Assembly (NCBI GenBank): GCA_024803745.1
Contig: JANJXV010000013.1
Coordinates: 32,406,001 to 32,470,000 of the forward strand
DNA: 64,000 nt
Origin: Megascapheus bottae
Taxonomy: Eukaryota > Chordata > Mammalia > Rodentia > Geomyidae
Direction: 5' to 3'
Made by a program: the position numbers and the translations under genes. The notes under the pieces were generated by a model. That model saw nothing but the letters and a program-made list of their open reading frames with translations, was not told the DNA's origin and ran no database searches. Below, one piece after another: positions 47,006 to 59,349 of this stretch; positions within the stretch are counted from its first letter, which is position 1, and each line of letters starts with the position of its first letter.

Positions 47006-48975
47006 TGGTCTCAATATAATAAAGGCTGTGTATGACAAACCCACAGCTAGTATTATACTTAACGGCGAAAAGCTTAAGCCATTCCCTCTAAAATCAGGAA
47101 TGAGACGAGGATGCCCACTCTCTCCACTCCTCTTTAACATAGTATTAGAATTCCTAGCTGGTGCAATAAGGCAAGAAGCAAGCATAAAGGGGATCCAAAT
47201 AGGGAAAGAGGAAGTAAAATTTTCCCTCGTTACAGATGACATGATCCTGTATTTAAAGAATCCCATAGACTGTACTCCCAAGCTACTTGAGCTGATTCAA
47301 AACTTTGGAAGGGTAGCAGGCTATAAAATTAACCCTCAAAAATCAACTTCCTTCCTCTATGCCAACAGTGAGAGGAATGGGGCAACAATCAGGAAAGCAA
47401 TTCCTTTTGCAATAGCCTAAAAGAAAATAAAGTACCTAGGAATTATCTTAACTAAGAATGTGAAGGACCTTTTTGATGAAAACTTTAAAATCCTGAAAAA
47501 GGAAATTAAAGCAGAACTGAGGAAATGGAAAAACTTCCCATGCTCCTGGATTGGAAGAATCAACATCGTGAAACTGACAATCTTGCCAAGGGCTATCTGC
47601 AAATTCAACACAAAACCCATCAATATCTCAATGGCATTCTTTAAAGAAATAGAAGAGGCAATCCAAAATTTCACGTGGAATAATAAAACACCCCGGATAG
47701 CAAAAACACTTCTTTGCAGAAAGAACAGTGCAGGAGGAATTTTAATACCAAACTTTAGACTCTATTACAGAGCTATAATTATCAAAACAGCTTGGTACTG
47801 GCACAAGAACAGGCCTGAAGACCAATGGAATACAACTGAAAACCCAGATAATAAACCACAGACCAATGGTCACCTAATGTTTGACAAGGGAGCCAAAAAA
47901 ATAGAATGGAAGAAAGATAGCCTCTTCAACAAGTGGTGTTGGCAGAACTGGTTAAGCACCTGCAGAAAACTAAAGTTGGATCCTTCTTTGTCACCCTGCA
48001 CTACAATTAACTCCAAATGGATCAAAGACCTGGAGGTAAAAGCTGACACTCTGAAAACTTTACAAGAAGGAATAGGAGCTACACTAGACTGCCTTGGCAC
48101 AGGTCAACACTTTCTTAATAAGGACCAAGAATCACAACAAATCAGAGAAAGGCTGGATAAGTGGGACTGCATTAAACTGCAGAGCTTCTGTATGGCAAAG
48201 GACATAGCTAATAAACTATTAGGAAGCCTACAGAGTGGGAGAAGATCTTCACCAACCATACACTGGACAAAGGCCTCATATCTAAAATATATCAACAGCT
48301 CAAAAAATTGAATCACTCCAAAACTAATCTCCAAAGTAACAACCATCCCATTAAAAGATGGGCCAAAGACTTACAGAGAGTCTTCTCTGAAGAAGAAACA
48401 AAAATGGCCTATAGACACATGAAGAAATGCTCCACATCTCTGGTCATAAAAGAAGTGCAAATCAAAACAACTGTAAGATTCCACCTCACTCCAGTTAGAA
48501 TGGCCAGGATCAAGAAAACTAATAACAACAGATGCTGGAGGGGATGTGGCAGGAGGGATCAATACTACACTGTTGGTGGGAGTGCAAACTCATTCAACCA
48601 CTGTGGAAAGCAGTATGGCAGTTCCTCAAAAGACTAAACATAGAGCTCCCCTACTACCCAGCAGTTCCACTACTTGGCATTTACCCAATCATCCAGAAAA
48701 CAGAATATACTAAATCCACCAGCACAACAATGTTGATTGCAGCACTATTTACCATAGCAAAGATATGGAACCAACCTAGATGTCCCTCAGTTGATGAATG
48801 GATCAAAAAGATGTGGTATTTGTACACAATGGAATTCTATGCTGCTGTCAGAAAGAATGACATTGCCCCATTTGGTAGGAAATGGAAAGACGTAGAAAAA
48901 ATCATATTAAGTGAATTAAGCCAGACTCAAAGGAACTTAGGCTCAATGGTTTCCCTCATTTGTCATAATCAGTAG
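47006..48975 (+). pseudogene. L1 ORF2 reverse transcriptase and C-terminal region
   Basis: Starts inside RT ([40 protein letters not shown]). The catalytic box reads VTDDMILYL where the 10.8 kb copy has FADD. It is open to a TAA at 47,418-47,420, then in the same frame to 48,311. Frameshifts near 48,300 and 48,550 lead to the C-terminal frame that ends at 48,975 (LSQTQRNLGS). The 3' UTR and A-rich tail follow. One nonsense and two frameshifts disable it. Confidence 0.93.
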
Positions 48976-49404
48976 AAACCTTGGGCTCTCCTAGCACAGA
49001 TTTGCAATAGATCAAAACCTTGATACAAAAGGCCATATAGTAGGACGCTAAATGAAAGGACCTCTAGGATATAGAAACATAAGACATATAATGAATGATT
49101 GTTGTTCTTAAGGTACTATGTTATCTCTCATCTCTTTTGCTGTCCCTTGATTATCTCATATTGTTACAGTATCTCACTTTGTTACCTGATATATTGGATA
49201 TATTTGTATTTGGTTATTTGAAATTGGATAGGGAAGGGGGGGAAAACAAGATTAGGAGTAGTGGTTGTGCGGGGACGGAAACGGGGACCAACACATGTGA
49301 AATGGTATCAATGTATGGGAATTAATGCACCAACTATCTGGCAAATATCATGTAAGCCTTCTATTAATTACAATAAAAATATATGAAAAAAAGATCTTAC
49401 TATA

Positions 49405-50052
49405 AATTTGCATTAGATTGCTGAGAAAACTTCATTTTTAACTAGGTGAAGTCAAATAAGCAAAGATACTCCATTTATTGTTTCAGCATTTACTAAATAT
49501 TTTTTATTAATTCATCAAAAAATTTAAAAAATCCAATGATACTTTTCAAAATTCTAAAATAGACCATAGTAAAAGACAAACAAAAAATTTAAAAAAATCA
49601 CAAGAAGTCACATGCATGTCTACTGGTTGCTTCTGTGAGTAGTGTGTACAAGGTTTTGGAGAAAATTATTCATGAAGGTTACTCATATAGATAGAAAACA
49701 GAAGATCTAATATTAATAATTTTCTCTGTGGAGAGTTGATATGATTTTATGGGTAGTTAAGAAGTCTATGGTCATTATAATTTCATTTTATCTTTATAAC
49801 CATTAGTACGACAATGGTAACAGTGAAAGGAAAGAGAAATGATTTCTGGTTGACTGATATTTCATTGTGTTTAAGTGAAACAAAAGAAGTTAACATCCTT
49901 TGCCATTATCCTTGGATATGAGGCATTTATTTATTTTTTTGTAAATTTAATGTACAAATGGATTATAGTTATGTAAGTACAAAATATAAGTTATATAAAG
50001 AAGTAAGTAATTTCTTCTTCTTTTCTTTTCTCTTCTCTTTTTTTCTTTCTTT
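49405..50052. other. Intergenic DNA without recognised features
   Basis: AT-rich, nothing recognised. Confidence 0.4.
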
Positions 50053-50236
50053 TAGCCAGTCCTGGGCTTGGGCTCAGGGCCTTGGCACTGTCCTTGAGCT
50101 TTCTCAAGGCTAGAGCTCTATCACTGAAGCCACAGCACCATTTCCAGCCTTTTCTATGTATGTGGTCCTGAGGAATCGAACTTGGGTCTTTGTGCATTCT
50201 ATGCAATGACTCTACCAGTAGGCCAAACTCTTGACC
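50053..50236 (-). mobile_element. ID-like/Geo-type dimeric SINE, minus strand
   Basis: AGCCAGTCCTGGGCTTGGGC to GTAGGCCAAACTCTTGACC. Moderately diverged; a pyrimidine-rich tail replaces the pure T run. Confidence 0.87.
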
Positions 50237-50760
50237 TCAGTACATTTCTTTTTGAACAGTACTACCTATTCTCTCATTTGAGGTGTCTGTTTATAAAGGA
50301 CCATTTTAGTCACTGTACTTGCAATCATGATCATAAAAAATGTGACAACATTTTATAGATTATTCTGGTATTAATGTAGGAAACAGGTATCTAATGGAGA
50401 TGTAAAGGAATACAGAAATCTTTATGGCAGAAGCAATGTTTGAGAGATATCTTGAGAAATGACTAGCACTTACCTACTCAACAAAATCAGTCCATGTATA
50501 TCAATCAAACAAAATTTTACATGGTAGATCTGGTAAGAACAAGAGAATACAGACATTCAGAAAAAAAGAATATTTCCCAGAATTGTGGGCTAAATTATTT
50601 AATGGAGGTGATTGGTGAGTCATGAAATAAACAAAGGTCCAATTCGAAAGGATATGGATTGCTATGTTAAGGTGTTTTAATTCTTTTTTCTTAAACTAAT
50701 ATATTGATTTGCAACCAGGGAAGATGTTACTCTTTTCAATTTTAGAAAAATTACGTTACA
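50237..50760. other. Intergenic DNA without recognised features
   Basis: Nothing recognised. Confidence 0.4.
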
Positions 50761-50954
50761 TGGGCCCGGGAGTTTAGCCTAGTGGTAGAGTGCTTGCGTA
50801 GCATGCATGAAGACCCAGGTTCGATTGCTCAGTACCACATAAATAGAAAAAAGCCAGAAGTGGTGCTGAGGCTCAAGTGCTAGAGCTCTAGCCTTGAGAA
50901 AGCCCAAGGACAGTGCTCAGGCCCTGAGCTCAAGCCCAGGACTGGCAAAAAAGA
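50761..50954 (+). mobile_element. ID-like/Geo-type dimeric SINE, plus strand
   Basis: GGGCCCGGGAGTTTAGCCTA, GGTTCGATTGCTCAGTACC (B box with one change), CAAGCCCAGGACTGGC, A tail. An imperfect AATTAC-containing TSD is possible. Confidence 0.92.
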
Positions 50955-51071
50955 ATTACTTCACAGATTTTAAAAGTGCACAAATACAATATGCCCAAAT
51001 ACTGCACAGGAAGTCACATTTTTAGTATAGTCATAAAATTTAGGAGAAAGTTTTTAAAAATGTCTAAGAGA

Positions 51072-51262
51072 GGGGCCGGGAGTTTGGCCTAGTGGTTAAA
51101 GTGCTTGCCTAGCATGCATGAAGACCCGGGTTCGATTCCTCGGTACCACATACATAGAAAAAAAGTCAGAAGTGGTGCTGAGGCTCAAGTGGTAGAGCTC
51201 TAGCCTTGAGAAAGTCCAAGGACAGTGCTCACGCCCTGAGCTCAAGCCCAAGACTGGCAAAA
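51072..51262 (+). mobile_element. ID-like/Geo-type dimeric SINE, plus strand (near-consensus)
   Basis: TSDs AAAAATGTCTAAGAGA (51,056-51,071) and AAAAATGTGTAAGAGA (51,263-51,278), one mismatch. Intact A- and B-box-like promoter motifs. Same orientation as the copy 117 bp upstream. Confidence 0.94.
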
Positions 51263-51278
51263 AAAAATGTGTAAGAGA

Positions 51279-51530
51279 AGAAGTGGAAGGGTAGTGTTGA
51301 ATTCAAAATGGAAGTGACAAGGTATTGTTGGATACAAAATTTACAGATGTTAAAATTATAGAATGTAAAAACTGGTGAGATATTAAGGAAAAAATCTTAG
51401 GGGATAAATATTAGATAAATATTAGTGGTTCTTGCTGAAAGAAGAAATGCAAAAGTGGTCTAGAGAAAAGTGATTCAACTTTGAAGGTGTTGACTTATAT
51501 CACTAAGTCCTGTGCTAATGGCGATACTTG
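51279..51530. other. Intergenic DNA without recognised features
   Basis: Nothing recognised. Confidence 0.4.
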
Positions 51531-51646
51531 ATGACCATGTTGCCTATAAAGGATCCTGTTCATGAGTGAACATACAGACAGTGGGAATGATGACCATGTT
51601 GCCTATAAAGGATCCTGTTCATGAGTGAACATACAGACAGTGAGAA
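51531..51646. repeat. Tandem duplication, 59-bp unit, two copies
   Basis: Copy 1 starts ATGACCATGTTGCCTATAAA at 51,531 and copy 2 at 51,590. They differ at one position over the first 53 bases or so, then diverge at the right edge. The near identity suggests a recent event. Confidence 0.95.
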
Positions 51647-52960
51647 GAGAGACATAGGCAAGGCTTCATGGAATGAGTTAGATGATTCATAAGAATGGGT
51701 AGAAAATACAAAACGGAGGGGACAAACAGTGGGTGGGGTAGGGTAGACATATTTTGGGATGTCATTACAAGGTAGACTGCTTCTGTGTACAGAATTCACA
51801 GGTACTATAGTGTGCTTTATAGTTTGTCATTTTTCAAGTAGAAATATCAGGACCTGAAGGTAAACAGATGAATAAATGAATCACTAAGTATCTAAATATT
51901 TGTATTCTATGAACAGTTTGGTTGCATTAGCCAGGAAGATTTCCAGGGTCAGCAAGTGTTGCAGGAATTAAGGACATTAGAGGAAGGAAGAGAAAGTGAT
52001 GAAAGGTTGTACTGTCAAAAGACAAACAATGGGAATTGTGAAAAATTTAAGTAACATGGAAAACTTTGGGAAGTTAGTAACAAGAATTAATTTCCCTTTG
52101 CATTAGATCAGCCAAGAGAATCTATGTGACCTTGTATCATCTACTAGGTTCTTAAGGGCAATCTACAAAATATTTTCAAACTTATTTGGGAAAAATGAGG
52201 GATAACTCTTAACATAATACCCTAGATATCAAATTAGGCTATTGGATTTAGTGTCATAAATCTTTGGAGTGTTATAAAATTGATCTATTATATTATTGTG
52301 ATGTACTAATGTTCGCTATAATTGAAAAATGTAAAAGTTTAGGATTATGGTTATAATACACATTTTATACTCCACATTGTAAGACAGTGAGGCGAAATAA
52401 CCACTTTAGTAGAGGCACAAGACCTTACTCAAATAAATACAAAAGAAACACATAGTAGAAGAAAAGCATAAGCTCACTGGTTCTCAAGGGAATATGGAGA
52501 TTACAATGGGATTCTAAGAATGAGGAAGAACTATCTGGACACAGTATGGGTGGGTGAAGGAAGAAAAGTTGTAGATCATCATGCCAAAAGAAGAATGGGG
52601 CTTGTCATGAGTTAACCCTGTAGAAGGTTGAAATGAGACTTTTTTGTTATTGTTTTTTGTTGTTGTTGTTGTTTTGGTTTTGAGCACTCTTTCCTGATCT
52701 GCTTCCTTAGTAGCATTGAACAGGAGATCTGAGGAAGTGAAGTAGTTGTGCTTAGAGTCTACAGCACGTAGATATTCAACACATACACATATATAATATG
52801 TAAATGTATATACATATAGAGAGAGCACTTTCCAATATTATATCTGGCTAACTACCCAAGTTTAAAATTTAAAAGATAGAATAACATAGTAAAATAATAC
52901 CAGAACAGTATAATATAACATGATATAGCACAGGATCTTAGAACTCTTATGACTTGAACA
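51647..52960. other. Intergenic DNA with a (TTG)n tract
   Basis: 52,638-52,682 is a TTG/T-rich tract. No other element recognised. Confidence 0.4.
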
Positions 52961-53141
52961 TTTTTACTCAATGCTGGTATTCTACCACTTGAACCGCAGT
53001 TCCACTTCCAGCATTTTTTTGGTGATTATTTGGAAATAAAAGCCTTAATGGGTTTTACTGTCTAGCCTGGCTTCAAACCATTATCCTCAGGTCTCAGCCT
53101 CCTGATTATCTAAAATGACAAGTATACATCATCAGCTCCCA
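52961..53141 (-). mobile_element. Partial composite SINE, minus strand, diverged
   Basis: GGTATTCTACCACTTGAACC, GTGATTATTTGGAAATAAAA and CAGGTCTCAGCCTCCTGATT. The terminal unit is missing. Confidence 0.72.
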
Positions 53142-53159
53142 ACTAGTAATACAGTTTAA

Positions 53160-53245
53160 TGGCAAAATTTAGGGCTTGGCTTAAGTAGTAGAACAGCAGT
53201 CTTGTAAGCAAGAGAACTTAAGTTGAAACTGTAGTGTAGCCAAAA
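53160..53245 (+). mobile_element. Possible ID-like SINE fragment, plus strand
   Basis: GGGCTTGGCTTAAGTAGTAG and GTAAGCAAGAGAACTTAAGT resemble an ID element with heavy divergence. Confidence 0.45.
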
Positions 53246-54307
53246 CAGTTCAAAGATGAATGTGAGAGTATTAATTGATACGCGACTTTTTACTAAGTCT
53301 TTTATTTCTTACTATTTAGTAAAGATATCACATATGTTGATTTGGTTAATATGTTCTCTTAAACAGTTCATGTGATTATTTTTTAACAAGGATTTTTGAA
53401 GGAAAAAGCCCCTTAAGTTTTACATTCTAATTCAAAAGCATATGGGAAAAACAGTTTCAGAAGCTTTAAATATTAACAAGAGGGATACAGCCTAACGATA
53501 CAGGGAAGCAGAGAGAACACGAATGCTCAGATTGCTTTTAGTGGGAAAAAGCAGCCAGCATTTGTTCGAAGCTAAAGATTTTTTTTTCTAAAATAGATCT
53601 GAGTTTAATTGGCAGGGCTTGGCATCACTTACAAGAAAATATGTTTTATTTATTTGAGTTTAAATATATTTCAAACACTATTTTAAAATACAGTTCTTCC
53701 AAGTGTTGGGGCAGCTGTTAAGTGGTTCAGAATTTAATGCTGTAGTTAGCCTTTAACCTGTGAGGTACTTGATCTCTCTCCATGTAATTAAGTTCATAGA
53801 TTAAATCAGTTTGATGGGATCAGGAAGCCCCAAGTGGAACACAGACATTGTGTGCAAGGAAGCCATTTTGAATAATGGGTAACATCAGCTTGAAAACTTC
53901 CCAGGAAAGAATCAATTGTGTGGTACGTTTACATTGGCACCAACAAAAGTAAATAGTGGTAATGCAGCTGAGCTTATTGTTTTTATTCAGGGTCAAAATG
54001 AGACAAAACCATAATTTAGGATTCATTGTGATTTCATCTCGGCCAGTAGCTCTCCTTTCTTCTTCCTATTTATCCTCAGGAAGACAGAACAGAACTGCAG
54101 TAGTGAGATATCCTTTCTCACTGGGGGTTTGTAACCAGAACAACACAGTAGACTTGGCATTAAGGTCATAGCTACTTGTAATTTTCTCTGTGTCATACCA
54201 ATTTACAACTTCATACCTATCTTCGTGTTGTCATATCTATTTACAATGGTGGCTTCTAAGTGGCTAGATCTTATGACAACTTCATGAACATAACTATTTA
54301 ATTTTCA
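53246..54307. other. Complex non-repeat intergenic DNA
   Basis: No repeat recognised from about 53,400 to 54,300. Antiparallel open frames (53,820-54,026 minus and 53,956-54,171 plus) have no domain. It could hold conserved noncoding sequence; alignment would decide. Confidence 0.35.
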
Positions 54308-54540
54308 AAACTAAAACAGGGCCTATTGTGGTGGTTCAACTCCAGTTCCAGCTATGTGGGAGGCAGGAAGGGGAAGCCCCTGGGAAAAAGCATGAGACCC
54401 TATCTAAAAGTGCAAATTAAAGCATAAATGACTGAAGGTATGTATAAAGTCACAGAGCACTTGACTAGCTAGACAATTGATGGCCTGAGTGTAACCCCTT
54501 GTACTGCTGCTCTCCCCAAACACCAAAAACAAAATGAAAA
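54308..54540 (+). mobile_element. Old B1-like/ID-like SINE, plus strand
   Basis: GTGGTGGTTCAACTCCAGTT, GCTATGTGGGAGGCAGGAAG, GAGACCCTATCTAAAAGTGC (B1-like), then GAGCACTTGACTAGCTAGAC (ID-like). Strongly diverged. Confidence 0.6.
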
Positions 54541-55740
54541 AGGAGAGAGAGAAACATCAGAATAGCAATCATACAAACTTGCAAATAAGAAGATTCTCCT
54601 TTATAAGCAGATACTTCAAGTAAACTTAGTCCATTCAGTCTGAATGCCTGCAGATAAGTTTTGACATGCATCTCTAAATCTCAGAGAAGTACCATAAGCT
54701 TATTTATCAACTGTTAGCAGATCTAGAGCTCTTGGTGGGGGACTTCCCTTCACAAGGCTCGTGGTCCTGTGACATGGATTGAAAGTGTTCCTACCATGTT
54801 TTCATCATGCCACATGTGTCACTAATGCCTACGATCGCCTTCTAAGGGAAAGAGAACATGTAGACAATTTATGCCCAATTTAAATTTTATGGATAGAAGG
54901 GGAAAAGACATTCCTTTTCTTGGATTGTTAGCCAGAAGCCATGATAGGGTTCCAAGCTAATTCTAAAAGTGATCAGAAAATACAAGATGTTAGATTGACA
55001 CTGATGAGCACTGCTCACACAAACACAACCACTGATAAGCCTCTGTTCTCCTTTATGTGGCTTCTACAACTAACAGTTTGAGTCCGTAAGGACACTCTTA
55101 CACAGTGCTCAAATATTGTGCATTGATAATAAAATCATGTTGGATGTCAATATATTGGCTTATAAGGAAAGAAAATACTTTATATATGAACTCATTCAAT
55201 TCCTACTGAAAGTGAGGTGATACCATTTTCTTCAGAGGACAGGGAAGCTCAGATTACTTAAATAAATTATCACAAAATTAGACTTCTAACTCAGAATGAC
55301 TCTCAAATATAAGCTGCATTTTAATTTGGAAATGTTTTATCTCCAAAGGGAATATCTGGAAGCAACAGGAAATGACTTCATAGAATGTTCTCATAAATTA
55401 ATTCACTCTGTAAGAAGGGTACATTTTTGTGTGTGAATGTTTAGGGAAGTTTTAAATCATAAAATCTGTCTTTTCCAGGATTCAAATGCCCTGGTGGAAA
55501 ATATGTATATTGTTTGAAAATTCAATCTTTGGGTCAAGTTGATAGTGAACAGAATCTCAGTGGAGGAAACCAGTGATGATAACAAGAAAAATTATAAAGT
55601 GCTTGGATCACCTCTGGCACAAAGGAAGCACCCTAAATGGTTACTTGTGTGCTTTGCTGGGCTTTGATTTTCCTCTATTAAATAGACCTTTTGCTTAATT
55701 AAGAGATCTCCTTAGAGTTACAAATAAAAAAAATCAGAAG
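54541..55740. other. Intergenic DNA without recognised features
   Basis: Nothing recognised. Confidence 0.4.
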
Positions 55741-55885
55741 TGATTGGGAGAGTGTTTTATGCTTATGATTCCACCCCTTGGGAGATGGAAGCAGGAAAAT
55801 CAAGAGTTTGAGGCCAGTCTGGGATACTAAGCAAATTCTATACCAACCTGGTACATATCAAGACATCCTCAAAGATCAAGGTGAA
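55741..55885 (+). mobile_element. Old B1-like SINE, plus strand
   Basis: CTTATGATTCCACCCCTTGG, GGAAGCAGGAAAATCAAGAG, TTTGAGGCCAGTCTGGGATA are B1-type landmarks. Confidence 0.6.
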
Positions 55886-55936
55886 AGAGTCAGAAGAAGA
55901 AAGGGGATGAGAGGAGGGAGAGATAGCTATGTTATT

Positions 55937-56120
55937 AATTTCTTTCCCAGTGCTGGACCTTGAATTCAGGATATGGGCACTGTCCTTGGGTTTTCTCAAG
56001 GCTAGCAATATCTCATTTGAGCCACAGCACCACTTCCAGCTTTTTCTGTGTATTTGGAATCAAACCTAGGCCTTCATGAATGCTTTGCAAGCAGTTTATC
56101 TCTAGGCCACACTTCTGGCC
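55937..56120 (-). mobile_element. ID-like/Geo-type dimeric SINE, minus strand, diverged
   Basis: Perfect 10-bp TSDs CTATGTTATT at 55,927-55,936 and 56,121-56,130. The body runs from CCCAGTGCTGGACCTTGAAT to GGCCACACTTCTGGCC. Confidence 0.9.
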
Positions 56121-56365
56121 CTATGTTATTTTTATGGGAGTGTTATTATGGAAATTTTGACAAAAAGGCATTTGTTTTGTGAGATCTTCATTTACACATA
56201 AGAAATTAAGAACAGAGACAAAGAACTGACATGTACAGAGTCATAAATGTTTTTAACATTTTGAAATCAACCTAATTCCTTTCTCTGAGCAATAAGAAAA
56301 TGCATAGTGATAAATACTTGTCAGACATTGATCAATTAATATTTGATTTTATCAAATTGGTTGTT

Positions 56366-56400
56366 CTGTGTGTGTGTGTGTGTGTGTGTGTGTATGCGTG
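56366..56400. repeat. (GT)n microsatellite
   Basis: About 14 GT units plus TATGCGTG. Confidence 0.93.
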
Positions 56401-58862
56401 TGATGTGTTGTGATGGTTGAAGTCTATGTAGTAGGAGGAAAAAACCTCACTGAAGAAGTTCCAGCTTCTCTGATTCCTATTTTTAGAAAACTACTCTCAC
56501 TTCCATAATCATTTTATTGTATTCACAACTAATTCAAACTCTCTCCAGCAACAATTTTTCCCATGTGAGAAGCATGGTAAGCATTTTTGTTACATGTTGA
56601 GATAATATTTTCATTTTCATGTCTAAACATAGTAAGTAGGATAAAGACTTAGTCTAAACTTAGCTACTAATAGCCCACGCTGTTAAATTTGTCATTACAA
56701 TAATTTTCTCTTTTTTCGCTGTGTGTAAAACGATTACCAAGTAAGATGAAATAGTCTTTTGTTAGCAACAAAATCCATTGCTTTTAAGCCATGTAATTTC
56801 CAGAAAATAAAGAGGGCAGGGCAGTACATTGTACTTGTTATTAACAGATCACACTGGCACAGTGTAAGACCATTTGGATGGCAGATGATAGAGCTGGCAT
56901 AAATTGGGATAAAGTGATGTGGTTTATAGCTGAGAAGTCTGTAGCTATTTCTGGGGGTGGGGGAATGTAATATGCTTCTTGAATTTCTCTCTGTGATGGA
57001 GAATGGCCAGGCAGGTAAAAAATTTCCTTCATTTTACTTTCAGGCTCATTTTGACTTTGGGATATAAGTCTAAATTCACAATTAAATCATCTTCTAACCT
57101 AACACAATGCTTTTGTTTCCAGTCCCTCAAATTTGTATCTATTAAATGTAATAGTTGTACTTGCACAGACATCACCAGGATTGTATTTTAGGAAGCCATC
57201 TAATTGGTCCCATTCATTTGTCTCAGATTCAACTTAAGCTCATCTCACATGAGGAAAACATGTTTTTAAATTTACATAACCCTTACTTTCTTTGGTTATA
57301 GGAGAATCAATTTTTCTCATGGGTGGGATTTGAATTTTCAGAACATCTCTAGAATGGGATTAATAAACATTAGTGATGCATTTCCAAGAAAGGTTATATT
57401 TTTAAATACCTATACTATCTTTAAGTAGTTGTACAAAGTGATTGCTATTATAAAAAGCAGTTTATGAATGTAGTGTGGGTTGGTCTGAGAGTAAATGTTC
57501 TTTTAAGCCTAGATTGTGTGAGATTATTTCAGAACATATCAGAGAGAGGAAAAGTGTGCATCAATTGATATCATCCAATGTTCGTTATTTTCATACCATA
57601 TAGTAGGAACACACCAAATACCATAGGGTATGAAAAATTCTTTCTGTCATGGGTTAGCCCTACTGGACTTAACAGCTTGCTTTGTGATTATATTATTAAT
57701 TTTTTACACATTTTTCCTGAGATATATGTAGAGATGCAAACTTTCTAGAGTGCCATTTGGGAAACTGTGTGAATGGACTGTTGTTATTGTGAAGTTTTCC
57801 TTAGATAGACCCAGTGGAGAGCTACCTTGTGAGAAATATCCCTCACTGGATAGCCAGCTGCTAAGAACTGAAAAAATCAGGTGTGTCAAACATTCCATTT
57901 GTTTTAGTCTGATGTTTGCTCAAGAGCTTTCTACTAGACTGAATAGATTTCTTTTTGTTATGTGTATATTTCAGATTAAATCACTTCTCTGTGGACATAT
58001 GAACCCTCCTTCAAAGGAATCCTGTAGGCCAAATCTTGTAATCCAAACTATGTGTCAGCATCTAATTGAAAAGCTTGCTTTATGACACTCTCACATTAAT
58101 TCTCCTTCTTACACTCTCATTAACTCCCCCACTGCCATAAACCTAATAATTTGTTTACAGTCTTTCCATTTCCAAGTAGATAAATAGGTCTGAAGAAAGC
58201 AATGAAGACTACACTGATTGACTCTAAATTGTTGATCTCTCAATCTACACAGGTTAGTAGCACCTACACACTTCTCTTTCTATGATTCCCTAGGGAAGTT
58301 CCAGGCTCCTTGGCTCCAATCTTTAGAAAAACACTCATCTATTCAATAGAGTAATCACATTGTATTCATTAACTATTTCAAGTCCTTCAGCTAGTATTTT
58401 TCCCACATGACTCTGTACAGTCCCCATTTATCTTTTAGTTTTCAAACATCAACACTTTCTGTTTCTGAAAGAGCAAAAAAAATATATACCTGCTTCCTTC
58501 CCCCCAAACCCACAAAAAATGTTTGCATTCACACCCAGGTTCATTCTTTTCCTTTCAGCCAGTAATGTTTCCCTATGGAATCATACGTACTCTTGCTTCC
58601 TTAAAGACTTCATTTCTAATGATACTGGATTCTGACAACATCCATTTTTTTTTCTGTTTGTCAAGGAATTGTTTTTTGTTTTTTTTTTTTTGGTCCAGGC
58701 AAGTTTGGAAGCACGATATTTCCAATTTCAACATTCCCCATAGAGATAATTACAGGTATGAGTAACTGGCATTCATCAAGAATGATTTTAATTTGAAACT
58801 AAATGACCTGGATAACTATCTATTTAATGAATAAACTAAGTAAAAAAAAATAGATGCAGAGA
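56401..58862. other. Long repeat-poor intergenic DNA
   Basis: About 2.4 kb with little recognisable repeat. Short open frames (57,003-57,191; 57,750-58,085 plus) have no domain and no splice or codon-usage support. It could contain conserved noncoding DNA. Confidence 0.35.
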
Positions 58863-59049
58863 GGGGGCGGGAAGTTTGGTCTAGTGGTAGAGTGCTTCCC
58901 TAGCATGCATGAAGCCCTGGGTTTGATTCCTCAGTACCACATTCACAGAAAAAGCCAGAAATGGTGCTGTGGCTCAAGTAAGTGAGTACTAGCCTTGAGA
59001 AAGCCTAAGGAGGGTGCTCAGGCCTTTTCAAGCCCCAGTACTGGGAAAA
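58863..59049 (+). mobile_element. ID-like/Geo-type dimeric SINE, plus strand, older copy
   Basis: GGGGGCGGGAAGTTTGGTCT, GGGTTTGATTCCTCAGTACC, ending AGCCCCAGTACTGGGAAAAA. It carries more changes than its neighbour at 59.2 kb. Confidence 0.88.
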
Positions 59050-59157
59050 AGAGTTGCTGGAAGTCATATATAGTAAAATAATACTTTAAAATAATTTTAT
59101 TCCCAGTTACTCATATTTAGTATTTCATTTTGTTGTTTCTGTAAAGTTATGAAAATA

Positions 59158-59349
59158 GGCCGGGAGTTTGGCCTAGTGGTTAAAGTGCTTGCCTAGCATG
59201 CATGAAGACCCGGGTTCGATTCCTCGGTACCACATACATAGAAAAAAGCCAGAAGTGGTGCTGAGGCTCAAGTGGTAGAGCTCTAGCCTTGAGAAAGTCG
59301 AAGGACAGTGCTCAGGCCCTGAGCTCAAGCCCAGGACTGGCAAAAAAAA
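59158..59349 (+). mobile_element. ID-like/Geo-type dimeric SINE, plus strand, near-consensus
   Basis: Perfect 14-bp TSDs AAGTTATGAAAATA at 59,144-59,157 and 59,350-59,363. One of the cleanest copies: GGCCGGGAGTTTGGCCTAGT at the start, an intact B box, and CCCAGGACTGGC plus ten or so A at the end. Likely a young insertion. Confidence 0.96.
59169..59223 (+). promoter_or_regulatory. SINE internal Pol III promoter (A and B boxes)
   Basis: A-box-like TGGCCTAGTGG at 59,169-59,179 and B box GGTTCGATTCC at 59,213-59,223, 33 bp apart, as in tRNA genes. The B box matches the tRNA consensus GGTTCRANNCC. Whether it is transcribed is unknown. Confidence 0.7.

Larger units (their letters stand above)
45997..49388 (+). 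mobile_element. 5'-inverted (twin-primed) L1 LINE, about 3.4 kb
   Basis: Perfect 16-bp TSDs AAAAGATCTTACTATA (45,981-45,996 and 49,389-49,404) bound one insertion in two parts. From 45,997 to about 47,005 the L1 is reversed (ORF1 end, ORF1-ORF2 gap, ORF2 endonuclease). From about 47,006 to the A tail it is forward (RT through the 3' UTR). The middle of ORF2 between the two parts is missing. This is the known product of twin priming. Low divergence and the exact TSD make it one of the younger L1 insertions here. Confidence 0.96.

Noticed and set aside
57750..58085. 111-codon plus-strand frame as a gene
   Set aside because: No recognisable domain, antisense frame overlaps, no splice or promoter evidence; consistent with chance.
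59158..59240. tRNA-like sequence with A and B boxes as a tRNA gene
   Set aside because: The same sequence recurs in over a dozen copies with A tails and target duplications; it is a SINE head and lacks a tRNA-like 3' arm.
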